Below are positions 34,195 through 42,665 of a stretch of DNA of 64,000 nt, in pieces; position 1 is the stretch's first letter; the number at the start of each line of letters is the position of its first letter. The translations under genes and the position numbers were made by a program. Origin of the DNA: Oribacterium sp. UBA5894 (GTDB lineage: Bacteria > Bacillota > Clostridia > Lachnospirales > Lachnospiraceae). A model generated the notes under the pieces. It was not told the origin of the DNA, ran no database searches, and saw only the letters and a program-made list of their open reading frames with translations. Location: positions 27,402 to 91,401 of the forward strand of contig DJEQ01000041.1 in NCBI GenBank assembly GCA_002431355.1, in the 5' to 3' direction.

Positions 34195-35544
34195 CTATTC
34201 ATTTCGGATGGCTGCCAGCGGACTCAGCTTCATTGCTCTTGCCGCTGGAACATATCCTGCAAGCATACCCACACCGATGGCAAAAACAATGGCAAAGCCA
34301 GCAAGCCAGAGTGGAATGCTGGATAAGCTGCTGCCCGCACTCGAGCCAAACATCATGGACCCTGCATTTTTTGTAAAGAAATTGATGATATACGAAATCA
34401 GATAGCTGAAGGCAAGTCCGACCGTACCACCCATGAGCCCGATCATGCCGGATTCGCAGAGAAACATGTTCCGAATATCCGGCATGGCACATCCAAGTAC
34501 CTTCATGACACCGATTTCCTTCGTGCGCTCATAGATGGACATCATCATTGTATTCATAATGCCGATGGCCGCGACGAGAAGCGAAACGCCCCCTATGCCG
34601 CCGAGTACAAGCTGCACCATGCCGAGCTGCTGCTGTGCCTGCTTCAGCCACTCCATGCTTGAGCTCACATTAAAGCCTAGGTCAGAAAGCTGCTTCTGTA
34701 CGGTACTTACATTGTCCATGTCATCGACAAATACATAGACATTGTCATAAATGTAATACGGGTACGGTTTTCCGTTTTTATTGGTTTTCGGATTCGGAAC
34801 AAGTGCCTTCTTATAGATTTTCTTCAGAAAGCGCTTCAGACTGTCAATGTCCGTGTAGACATTGTAGGAGCCGGCAGACCAGTCCTCTGCACCGCCTTCG
34901 AGAATTCCGGCAACGGGAAGAATGTACTTTTTCTGCGGCCTGGCTGCCGTCGTACTGTCTCCATCACTGGCCGTGCTTCCCTGCGAAACACTGGAGGGTG
35001 GAAAGCTGATGAACATCGTATCCTTTTCAGGATCCACCTCGACGCTTTCATAGCTTTTCTGCTTATAAAAGCTGTTGTAGAGGATCTGATTTCCATAAAT
35101 CAGTGCCGGCTGCTCCGCATTGGAAGATGGCAGCTGCCCTCCTTCTCGCAGCTTCAGCTGCTTCAGATAATCCTGGGTCACACCAACAATGCTGAAGGAC
35201 CCGTTGTATCCCCTGCACTTCGCCTCGACCGAAACCTCAATGGAAGGGCTGACCGCGGTTACATGCGCAATATGTCGAAAGCTCTCGACGGTATCGTCTG
35301 TCAGCATCAGGGAAGGGTCCGTGCTTCCGCTGTCCCCATATCCCCCCTGGTAAACGGTAATCATGGTCAGCGAGCCCATATCCTGATAGGATTTCAGCAT
35401 CATCTCACTCATGCCAATGCCGAGACTGACCATGACCACGATGGAGGCTGTACCGATCACAACACCGAGGACCGTGAGAACGGTACGCATTTTCCTCCGT
35501 TTCAGGTTGTTTGCTGCCAGTTTGATAAGATCAGATAGTCTCAT
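34195..35544 (-). CDS. MacB-like ABC transporter permease
   Basis: A 449-residue permease of the MacB/FtsX superfamily. The first helix follows MRLSDLIKLAANNLKRRKMR. A large extracytoplasmic domain (about 45-325) separates it from three C-terminal helices, with the MSIYERTKEIGVMKVLG and LSPLAAIRNE signatures. Such permeases move substrates or mechanical signals between membrane and surface, not across in the usual way. The start at 35544 follows AAAAGGAA and overlaps the end of the preceding gene by 14 bases. Its partners are the surface protein and ATPase upstream. Confidence 0.9.
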   Translation of the reverse strand: MRLSDLIKLAANNLKRRKMRTVLTVLGVVIGTASIVVMVSLGIGMSEMMLKSYQDMGSLTMITVYQGGYGDSGSTDPSLMLTDDTVESFRHIAHVTAVSPSIEVSVEAKCRGYNGSFSIVGVTQDYLKQLKLREGGQLPSSNAEQPALIYGNQILYNSFYKQKSYESVEVDPEKDTMFISFPPSSVSQGSTASDGDSTTAARPQKKYILPVAGILEGGAEDWSAGSYNVYTDIDSLKRFLKKIYKKALVPNPKTNKNGKPYPYYIYDNVYVFVDDMDNVSTVQKQLSDLGFNVSSSMEWLKQAQQQLGMVQLVLGGIGGVSLLVAAIGIMNTMMMSIYERTKEIGVMKVLGCAMPDIRNMFLCESGMIGLMGGTVGLAFSYLISYIINFFTKNAGSMMFGSSAGSSLSSIPLWLAGFAIVFAIGVGMLAGYVPAARAMKLSPLAAIRNE

Positions 35545-37588
35545 CACGTTCCTTTTCCTGCTTCTTTTTATGAAGCCTCCTGATGATAAGGGCAAGCAAT
35601 GCCACAAAAATCACAGCACCGGCCAGGAGCGGAAGCTTATACTTCTGGAAAAATCCCGGCTCCTCCGTCGGCATGGCATCTGCACCGTCCATCCCATCAA
35701 AATCATTCACCGGCTCGGTCACCATCAGATTAATGCTCTGATCCGAGGTAAAAACTTCCCCATTTACATTTTCATAGCTGATGCTTACGCTGATGGTCCC
35801 ATCGTCCATCGTCGGAGCCGCACCTGTCAGCATGGCATCGACGGAGCCGGATTCTCCCGGTTTAATGTTACCAACATAGCTGCTGGTATCCTGGATGGAA
35901 TCGCCCTTAAAGTTTGCAGTGACATTATAAAGAATGACTTTTCCTGTATTGTTGATATTAAAGGTTACATTTGCTTCATTTCCAACCTCAATCGATTCCG
36001 GCATAACATCATAATTCGAAACGGAGAGTCTGGCCTCCTGATTGACATTAATGTTCAGCGATACCTTTTCTTCCGCATTTTTAAAATCCGGAGAATCGTA
36101 CTTTTCGTTGATGGTAAGCGCATAGGAGCGTGGATCCAGGCCCGCTGCTGCTACCATATTCCAGGAAAGCTCTTTCGTCTCCCCGGCGGCCAGACTGTTG
36201 ATGACATAGGAATTCGCCCCGTTTTCTGTTGAAAGTGCAGCCGAATCACTGACCTTCTCAGATTCCAGGGACAGCATGATATTGCTTGCGCTGATGCCGG
36301 TACTTGCATTCTGCATCTCTACGACGAGCTTGAATGGCTGTCCTGCGAGTACTTTTTCCGGTTCCGTATGATAGCCTGCCACGACGATGCGTGCCTTCGA
36401 CCGATCATTGGCATTGAACTCGCGCTGGCTGGTGGTTTCATCCGTGCTCGGGTTACTGATATGAACATAATAGGTATACTGTTCCGTCTTTGTGACCGTA
36501 GCGCCTGGCGTATCCTTATAGCTTACGGTAAAGCCGATGGCATGATCTCCTGTTTTCGAGTCCTTTGCAATGGCCATGGAGTACGGTGCCGAAATGGTCT
36601 GATCTGCTTCCACGGTTTCGAAGCTTCGATCATAGTTTTCTTCAGTCACACGGAATGGGAAGCTGCTCACATCGATGCGTCCAGCCTGTGTTGTGTTTCC
36701 ACTGTCGCCCGTGGTCTGCGTCGCGCCTTTATTCATGCGTACCACAACATCATAGAGGGCTCGTCCCTTCTGATTCCGGAAATTTACAGCAAAATCCATC
36801 GTGCCAGGATAGGTACCACTTGGTGCCGCCTGTCCTTCCCCGATGGAAAAGGCCTGGTCCTTTGTGACTCCTGTCGGATTCGAAACCGTGCCCAGATCCT
36901 GCACATAGATGTTGATATACTCTGCGCGGCTCAGACTGCCATACTGTCCGGTCGAGTTGTATGGTACATCATAGTTCATCGAAATCGGAATCGCATAGTA
37001 GCCCTCTTTGATGTCATTTCGAATTTTGACATGAAAGGTTACTTCTCTGTATTCTCCTTTTTTCAGAGAGCCCAGAGACTTTTCCTGATTCATGCTGCTG
37101 GTACCGATTTCCAGAGGATACGTCCCGCCATCCACCGGATAGGTCTGACCGAGTGAAGCGTTATAGGCACGCGCAGCACCTGCCTGGTAGCCTTCATTGT
37201 AGGCATCATGCTGCAGTGACTCCTGCTCATCATCCGAGCTGTCATCATATGGATTTGATTTGTTGGCATTTGGGACAATGCCCCTGGTATTCACAAGCGT
37301 CTGGTCCTGACTCAGGCGAACGCGGACATTGTTAATGACATCCCCGGTCGGATTATAAAGACCATTCACCCCATTAAAGCCGACCTTTACTGTCAGCTGA
37401 AAATCCTGACCGATTCCGGCAACCGGTGTATCTGAAGCATCATGAATAAAGGTATTCAGGTTGGTATCGACATACGCGGCCTCTGCCGTGATATCCGGAT
37501 GCACGGCTCCGCCCGATGCCAGCAGTGTAAGGATCAGGGCACCGCACAGGAACTTTCCCAGACTCTTTTTTTTATGGAACAGCTTCAT
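35531..37588 (-). CDS. Large extracytoplasmic repeat protein of the MacB-like system
   Basis: A 685-residue exported protein. A signal peptide (about 1-37, with LCGALILTLLASGGA) leads to several beta-sandwich modules of the CARDB / COG1361 S-layer type; for example VLAGQPFKLVVEMQNAST and SIEVGNEANVTFNINNTGK. One membrane helix lies near the C-terminus (LPLLAGAVIFVALLALII) followed by a basic cytoplasmic end. It lies between the ATPase and permease genes and overlaps the permease, so it likely takes the place of a MacA-like adaptor. The cargo is unknown. Confidence 0.75.
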   Translation of the reverse strand: MKLFHKKKSLGKFLCGALILTLLASGGAVHPDITAEAAYVDTNLNTFIHDASDTPVAGIGQDFQLTVKVGFNGVNGLYNPTGDVINNVRVRLSQDQTLVNTRGIVPNANKSNPYDDSSDDEQESLQHDAYNEGYQAGAARAYNASLGQTYPVDGGTYPLEIGTSSMNQEKSLGSLKKGEYREVTFHVKIRNDIKEGYYAIPISMNYDVPYNSTGQYGSLSRAEYINIYVQDLGTVSNPTGVTKDQAFSIGEGQAAPSGTYPGTMDFAVNFRNQKGRALYDVVVRMNKGATQTTGDSGNTTQAGRIDVSSFPFRVTEENYDRSFETVEADQTISAPYSMAIAKDSKTGDHAIGFTVSYKDTPGATVTKTEQYTYYVHISNPSTDETTSQREFNANDRSKARIVVAGYHTEPEKVLAGQPFKLVVEMQNASTGISASNIMLSLESEKVSDSAALSTENGANSYVINSLAAGETKELSWNMVAAAGLDPRSYALTINEKYDSPDFKNAEEKVSLNINVNQEARLSVSNYDVMPESIEVGNEANVTFNINNTGKVILYNVTANFKGDSIQDTSSYVGNIKPGESGSVDAMLTGAAPTMDDGTISVSISYENVNGEVFTSDQSINLMVTEPVNDFDGMDGADAMPTEEPGFFQKYKLPLLAGAVIFVALLALIIRRLHKKKQEKERDETI

Positions 37589-37619
37589 AGTTTTTTACTC
37601 CCTCTAGAATGAACCGAAA

Positions 37620-38381
37620 TCAGGTCAGTGGCGTAACAAGTGCAAACGGTGGCTTCCCAGTGTCCTCTTCGATTCGTTTTTCAACTGGACTTTCAGGATT
37701 CATTACGGTTTCAACGATTTTTCCATCGACGACCCGGAGCTGTCGATCCGCCCAGGATGCGATATGCGGGTCGTGCGTAACCATGATCAGTGTACGATGC
37801 TCTTCGCGTACGATTTTCTGGAGCAGGCGAAGAACTTCGTCCGTCGTATGGGAATCCAGGTTTCCGGTCGGTTCATCAGCAAAAATGATTTTCGGATCAA
37901 TGACAAGTGCCCGCGCAATGCCGACACGCTGCTGCTGCCCGCCGGACATCTGGTTCGGCATATGGTCCTTCTGATCACCGATCCCGATGAGCTTCATGTA
38001 TTTTACAGCTTCCTGAATGCGTTTTTCATAGGGGACCCCACGAAACATCAGCGGCATGGCCACATTTTCAACGGCATTCATTGAGGCGATCAGATTATAG
38101 CTCTGAAAGATAAAGCCGACATTCTGGCGTCGAAAGCTTACAAGCTCTGACTCCTTCATCTTATCAATGCGTTTTCCTGCAATCTGAATCACTCCACGGG
38201 TGGGAGCCTCAAGTCCGGCAAGCATGTTGAGACAGGTTGATTTTCCTGAACCCGACGTGCCTACAATGGCGACAAATTCACCCTGATATACATCAAAGGA
38301 AACTCCGTTCAGCGCATACACCTTATTCTCTCCGATTTTAAAGATTTTATATAAATCCCGCACCTTGATAATAGGCTCCAT
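37620..38381 (-). CDS. ABC transporter ATP-binding protein (LolD/MacB type)
   Basis: A 253-residue ATPase with Walker A GTSGSGKST, the Q-loop region VGFIFQSYNLI, signature MSGGQQQRVGIARAL, Walker B IIFADEPTGNLD and the switch histidine in VTHDPH. The pattern is that of the LolD/MacB/FtsE group, which pairs with MacB-type permeases. It is the first gene of a three-gene operon with the surface protein and permease. The C-terminal extension of about 30 residues beyond the core is charged. RBS AGGAGA. Confidence 0.93.
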   Translation of the reverse strand: MEPIIKVRDLYKIFKIGENKVYALNGVSFDVYQGEFVAIVGTSGSGKSTCLNMLAGLEAPTRGVIQIAGKRIDKMKESELVSFRRQNVGFIFQSYNLIASMNAVENVAMPLMFRGVPYEKRIQEAVKYMKLIGIGDQKDHMPNQMSGGQQQRVGIARALVIDPKIIFADEPTGNLDSHTTDEVLRLLQKIVREEHRTLIMVTHDPHIASWADRQLRVVDGKIVETVMNPESPVEKRIEEDTGKPPFALVTPLT

Positions 38382-38430
38382 GATCGTCTCCTGTCTTTAT
38401 GAGATGCATCGAAATTCTGAATGGAATTTC

Positions 38431-38459
38431 ATTATATGCCAGCCACTCTGAATACACAA
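38431..38459 (-). promoter_or_regulatory. Promoter of the MacB-like operon
   Basis: Minus strand: -35 TTGTGT (38454-38459), 17-base spacer, -10 TATAAT (38431-38436), about 50 bases before the ATPase gene. Confidence 0.6.
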
Positions 38460-38536
38460 TGGACGAAATCATTAATGTCCTGATCCAAAGCTTCATCCGC
38501 TCTGCCACACCAACGTTGCCCTGTTTCCATAAAAAA

Positions 38537-38556
38537 AGAACCGCCGAAGCGGTTCT
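38537..38556 (-). terminator. Terminator of serS
   Basis: Perfect 8-bp stem AGAACCGC / GCGGTTCT with a stable tetraloop (CGAA on the plus strand, TTCG on the minus) and a T7 run on the minus strand, just after the serS stop. Confidence 0.9.
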
Positions 38557-38561
38557 CTTAT

Positions 38562-39881
38562 TTATGCATTGGCCGGCTTTCCTTCAATGGAATTCCACTT
38601 TGGTGTCAGTACCTTCGTACCACCCATATACGGCTGCAGAACCTCTGGAATCGTAATGCTGCCATCTGCCTGCAGACGATTCTCAAGGAAGGCAATAAGC
38701 ATACGAGGCGGTGCCACGCAGGTATTATTCAGCGTGTTCGCAAGATGAATCTTTCCATCCTTTCCCTTAATACGGATGTGCAGACGTCTTGCCTGTGCAT
38801 CGCCGAGATTTGAGCAAGAACCAACCTCGAAGTACTTCTTCTGACGAGGAGACCAGGCTTCCACGTCACAGGACTTGACCTTCAGGTCCGCAAGATCACC
38901 GGAGCAGCACTCGAGCGTACGTACCGGAATATCCATGGAACGGAAGAAGTCCACGGTGTTCTTCCAGAGCTTCTCATACCAGCTCATCGCATCCTCTGGT
39001 TCGCAGACGACGATCATCTCCTGCTTTTCAAACTGATGGATACGGTAGACACCTCTCTCCTCAATACCATGTGCGCCCTTCTCCTTACGGAAGCATGGAG
39101 AATACGACGTCAGCGTCAGCGGAAGGGTATCGGCCGGAAGAATCTCATCAATAAAGCGGCCGATCATGGAATGCTCCGAGGTACCGATCAGATAAAGATC
39201 CTCTCCCTCAATCTTGTACATCATGGCATCCATCTCTGCGAAGGACATGACACCATCGACCACCTTTGAGCGAATCATATAAGGCGGGATGACATAGGTA
39301 AAGCCACGGTTGATCATGAAATCACGTGCATAGCTGAGAACCGCAGAGTGAAGTCGTGCAATGTCTCCAATAAGATAATAGAAGCCATTTCCTGCTACAC
39401 GGCCAGCTGCATCGAGGTCAATGCCTCCGAAGGACTCCATAATATCCGTATGATACGGAACCTCAAAATCCGGAACCACCGGCTCACCAAAGCGTTCATT
39501 CTCAACATTATGGGAGTCATCTGGTCCAATTGGAACCGACGCATCGATCATATTCGGAATGACCATCATGCGCTTCGTAACCTCGGCCTGAAGCTTCGGC
39601 TCCTGCTCTTCAAGCTCCTTTAAACGAGCGGTAAAAGCGCCAACCTCGGCCTTTACCTCTTCGGCCTCTGCCTTCTTTCCCTGAGCCATAAGAGCACCAA
39701 TCTGCTTCGATACGGCATTCTTCTTTGCACGAAGCTCATCGGCCTCCTGCTGGCACTTCCGTGCTTCGAGATCATACTTGATGACTTCATCCACTAATGG
39801 AAGCTTTTCATCCTGGAATTTCTTTCGGATGTTCTCCTTGACAAGCTCCGGATTTTCTCTCACAAACTTAATATCTAACAT
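38562..39881 (-). CDS. serS: Seryl-tRNA synthetase
   Basis: A 439-residue class II synthetase that charges tRNA-Ser. The start is ATG at 39881 (MLDIKFVRENPEL), preceded by GGGGAG; the frame is open 17 codons further upstream without a good ribosome site. An N-terminal coiled-coil arm (about 30-105) reaches the tRNA. Motif 2 is in SYSPCFRKEKGAHG and motif 3 near the C-terminus in NNTCVAPPRMLIA. No T-box leader is visible between its promoter and start, in contrast to many Firmicutes serS genes. Confidence 0.96.
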   Translation of the reverse strand: MLDIKFVRENPELVKENIRKKFQDEKLPLVDEVIKYDLEARKCQQEADELRAKKNAVSKQIGALMAQGKKAEAEEVKAEVGAFTARLKELEEQEPKLQAEVTKRMMVIPNMIDASVPIGPDDSHNVENERFGEPVVPDFEVPYHTDIMESFGGIDLDAAGRVAGNGFYYLIGDIARLHSAVLSYARDFMINRGFTYVIPPYMIRSKVVDGVMSFAEMDAMMYKIEGEDLYLIGTSEHSMIGRFIDEILPADTLPLTLTSYSPCFRKEKGAHGIEERGVYRIHQFEKQEMIVVCEPEDAMSWYEKLWKNTVDFFRSMDIPVRTLECCSGDLADLKVKSCDVEAWSPRQKKYFEVGSCSNLGDAQARRLHIRIKGKDGKIHLANTLNNTCVAPPRMLIAFLENRLQADGSITIPEVLQPYMGGTKVLTPKWNSIEGKPANA

Positions 39882-39934
39882 AGGATTTTCTCCCCTTCCA
39901 CGAATATACAATTGTAGCGTTAGACGCAACACTT

Positions 39935-39963
39935 ACTATAGCTTGAATTTCAGTGCTTTTCAA
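39935..39963 (-). promoter_or_regulatory. SigA promoter of serS
   Basis: Minus strand: -35 TTGAAA (39958-39963), 17-base spacer, -10 TATAGT (39935-39940). The leader is only about 45 bases, which excludes a T-box. Confidence 0.65.
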
Positions 39964-40034
39964 GTCATTCTGACGGAAGCCGTGTTCTCAAGGGCAGTTC
40001 CACGAAAAAGTGTGCCCTGTGAATGCAGCGTTTT

Positions 40035-40925
40035 TCATGCTAAAGCGCTCAGAATATCCTCGAACTGTACACCATACAGAATTGGAACCCCGGCTTCGTC
40101 GCTGTGTCGAATGCTGAGCGAAATAAAATCCCCCGCACGCTGAACCGCCTCTTCCAGTTTCTCTCCCCTGAGATACAGGCTGCCGACAATTGCACTGAAG
40201 GCATCGCCTGTTCCAGGTCTTCCCTCTCCTGTCCGAGGATTTTTAATAAAGCGAAGATCCATCGTGTCTTCAGACAGCACATTGATGAGTGTGTCGACTT
40301 TCGTGGCAGCATCTGGAAGTGCACCTTCCTTTGCCGCCTCCACCCCTGTAATGATGATGGCACCCTGGGTTTCATGGTGCAGCTCTGAAAGCAGCGCATG
40401 CATCACCATGCCTCTTGCCGCATCCGTCGTACAGGTATCCAGCGTTTCCTTTAAGCCCGCATAATCAAAGTCAGCGAGAAACGCGGCCTCCGTAAGATTC
40501 GGACAGATAAGATCTGCCTTCCTGCAGAGCGTGCGCATCGCTGTAATGTGCTGCTCGGTTATGCCACGGTACAGCTTTCCATGATCGGCCATCACTGGAT
40601 CGAGAATGACCTTCAGTGAAGGATTTCTCTCCTTTTCTTTTTCAATATAGCGTTCCAGCGCAGTCAGGTCTGTACAGTCACCGAGATAGCCGATCAGGAT
40701 ACCATCAAAGTGAATGTGATTCTCTTCGAGGGCAGAGAGACACCCAGCCATCTCCTGCCCAAGCCCCACGCTGTAACCATGTGGAAATGCCGTATGGTTA
40801 CTGAGAACCGCCGTGGGAATCGGGGATGCGGTGAGCTTCAAGGTCGAAACAATGGGAATCTGAATGGACAGTGAGCAGCGTCCGACGCTGGAAAGATCAT
40901 TGATCAGTGCAAGTGTTTTCAGCAC
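40035..40925 (-). CDS. pdxY: Pyridoxal/pyridoxamine kinase (PdxY-like)
   Basis: A 296-residue ribokinase-superfamily enzyme phosphorylating B6 vitamers to PLP precursors. It has the PdxK/PdxY start (ALINDLSSVGRCSL), VILDPVMADHGKLY and a C-terminal anion-hole motif GTGDAFSA. The start codon is GTG at 40925, six bases after AAAGGAG; no in-frame ATG fits better. It is close behind rpe (11 bases) and likely ends the prkC-rsgA-rpe transcript. An inverted repeat AGGGCA/TGCCCT lies downstream without a clear T-run. Confidence 0.88.
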   Translation of the reverse strand: MLKTLALINDLSSVGRCSLSIQIPIVSTLKLTASPIPTAVLSNHTAFPHGYSVGLGQEMAGCLSALEENHIHFDGILIGYLGDCTDLTALERYIEKEKERNPSLKVILDPVMADHGKLYRGITEQHITAMRTLCRKADLICPNLTEAAFLADFDYAGLKETLDTCTTDAARGMVMHALLSELHHETQGAIIITGVEAAKEGALPDAATKVDTLINVLSEDTMDLRFIKNPRTGEGRPGTGDAFSAIVGSLYLRGEKLEEAVQRAGDFISLSIRHSDEAGVPILYGVQFEDILSALA

Positions 40926-40936
40926 AACATACTCCT

Positions 40937-41599
40937 TTAAGAATGAAGAATTTCATGAAAGGCCTTCACATGGTCTGCCATTTTTTCATGTGGCCGAAAC
41001 ACCGCAGAGCCTGCAATAAAGAAGTTCGCCCCTGCATCCTTGATTTCCTTCACATTTTCCAGTGTAACTCCGCCATCAATGCCGATGTTTAAATCGATCC
41101 CGGCCTCCTCGGCCTCATGTCGCAGCGCGCGGATCTTATCGATGGTATACGGAATCAGCTTCTGTCCGCCAAAGCCCGGATTGACCGACATGATCAGAAC
41201 GAGATCAACCATCGGAAGAATGCAGTCAAGCGTGCTGATCGGTGTGGCCGGATTCAGGGCTACCCCCGCCTTCAGCCCATGCTCCCGAATCTGCTGCAGG
41301 GTGCGATCGAGGTGCGTACAGGCTTCCTGATGGACCGTAATTCCATCGGCTCCTGCCTTTGCCACCTCATCAATATAACGGCCTGGCTCAGACACCATCA
41401 TATGGACATCAAAAAAGCAGTGATTGTCCTTTCGTACCGACTGAATCACCGGCATTCCGAACGAGATATTCGGTACAAAATCGCCGTCCATCATATCAAA
41501 GTGAAGATACTTCGTGCCCGCCATTTCCAGTACGTGCAGATCCTCCCGAAGATTTCCGAAATCGGCCGATAAAATCGATGGAGACAGGTTATAATTCAT
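40937..41599 (-). CDS. rpe: Ribulose-phosphate 3-epimerase
   Basis: A 220-residue TIM-barrel epimerase of the pentose phosphate pathway (ribulose-5-P to xylulose-5-P). Family motifs are SPSILSADFGNL, HFDMMDGDFVPNISFG, MSVNPGFGGQ and a phosphate-binding IDGGVTLENV. The length is standard. It follows rsgA, as in many Firmicutes. The RBS is GAGGAA. Confidence 0.96.
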   Translation of the reverse strand: MNYNLSPSILSADFGNLREDLHVLEMAGTKYLHFDMMDGDFVPNISFGMPVIQSVRKDNHCFFDVHMMVSEPGRYIDEVAKAGADGITVHQEACTHLDRTLQQIREHGLKAGVALNPATPISTLDCILPMVDLVLIMSVNPGFGGQKLIPYTIDKIRALRHEAEEAGIDLNIGIDGGVTLENVKEIKDAGANFFIAGSAVFRPHEKMADHVKAFHEILHS

Positions 41600-41658
41600 C
41601 TTATTTCCTCTTTTCTTGTCATCATTTGTCTTAGGACGCGTTCCACAGGAAAGGAATC

Positions 41659-42651
41659 CTAATATCGTTTCTGTTCCTTCAGCTCCTGGTAAAGCATGAC
41701 ATAGCTCTCATAGCGCTCGCGGGCAATGCTTCCTTCCTGAACCGCACGCTTAACCGCGCAGTCCTTCTCACCGATATGAACGCAGGTGTGAAAGCGACAG
41801 GCACTGCGGTACTGTTCGAATTCCGGAAAGTAATACATCAGGCGTTCAGGCTCAATGTCCATGACATAAAGTGATGTGAAGCCCGGTGTATCGAGCACAT
41901 AGCTGTTGTCGTCCATGTAAAAAAATTCCGAATGGCGGGTTGTGTTTTTTCCGCGTTCAATTTTCCGGCTGAGCTCACCCGTTTCCATATGGGCATCCGG
42001 ATGAATAAGATTCGTTAACGATGATTTTCCAACCCCGCTTGGGCCCGAAAGGACCGTCGTTTTGCCACGAAGCACCTCCATGATTTCCGGCAGGCTTTCC
42101 TTATTCCGCGTGCTGATTTCCAGCACACGATAGCCTGCTTTCCGATAGATTTCCGGAATCAGCTCCGGATGCTCTGCATGAATCTCCGGTATGCTTTTCG
42201 CTCTCGCCCGTTTCTTTTTCCAGGCATTCCGGTCTTCGGACAGAATTTCCTCTTCTTCCAGAGAGCTTTCCGAATCGGACGTCTGCACGAGGTCCACCTT
42301 ATTAAAGAAAATGGTGACCGGAATATCCCGCTGTTCCATATTGATGAGAAAACGATCCAGCAGGTTCAGGTTAGGATCTGGATGACGAAGCGCAAATATG
42401 ACAACCGCCTGGTCGACATTGGCTACCGCCGGGCGAATCAGCTGATTTTTCCTCGGAAGGATGCGAATCACCGATCCCTCATGCTCCTTTTCAGAGTCCT
42501 GCACGGGAGAAATCTCTGCATTGTCTCCGACCAGTGGCTTTTCATTTCGATTGCGAAAGATTCCCTTCGCTCGACATTCATAATCGCCCTCCGGCGTATG
42601 GACATAATAGAAGCCCCCGATTCCCTTATATATTTTTCCTTTCAGTATCAT
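41659..42651 (-). CDS. rsgA: Ribosome small-subunit-dependent GTPase RsgA
   Basis: A 330-residue circularly permuted GTPase that helps mature 30S subunits. The motif order is permuted: G4 (NKVD) precedes G1 (GPSGVGKSSL), then DTPGF (G3). An N-terminal OB-fold (about 1-65) and a C-terminal zinc-binding segment (CRFHTCVHIGEKDC) complete the family pattern. An insertion rich in charged residues (about 125-160, SESSLEEEEILSED) lies after G4. It sits 14 bases after prkC in the usual order. Confidence 0.95.
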   Translation of the reverse strand: MILKGKIYKGIGGFYYVHTPEGDYECRAKGIFRNRNEKPLVGDNAEISPVQDSEKEHEGSVIRILPRKNQLIRPAVANVDQAVVIFALRHPDPNLNLLDRFLINMEQRDIPVTIFFNKVDLVQTSDSESSLEEEEILSEDRNAWKKKRARAKSIPEIHAEHPELIPEIYRKAGYRVLEISTRNKESLPEIMEVLRGKTTVLSGPSGVGKSSLTNLIHPDAHMETGELSRKIERGKNTTRHSEFFYMDDNSYVLDTPGFTSLYVMDIEPERLMYYFPEFEQYRSACRFHTCVHIGEKDCAVKRAVQEGSIARERYESYVMLYQELKEQKRY

Positions 42652-42665
42652 CCGTCACCTCAAGC

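Noticed and set aside
39882..40034. T-box leader before serS
   Set aside because: The promoter lies too close to the start for a T-box, and no T-box core sequence is present.
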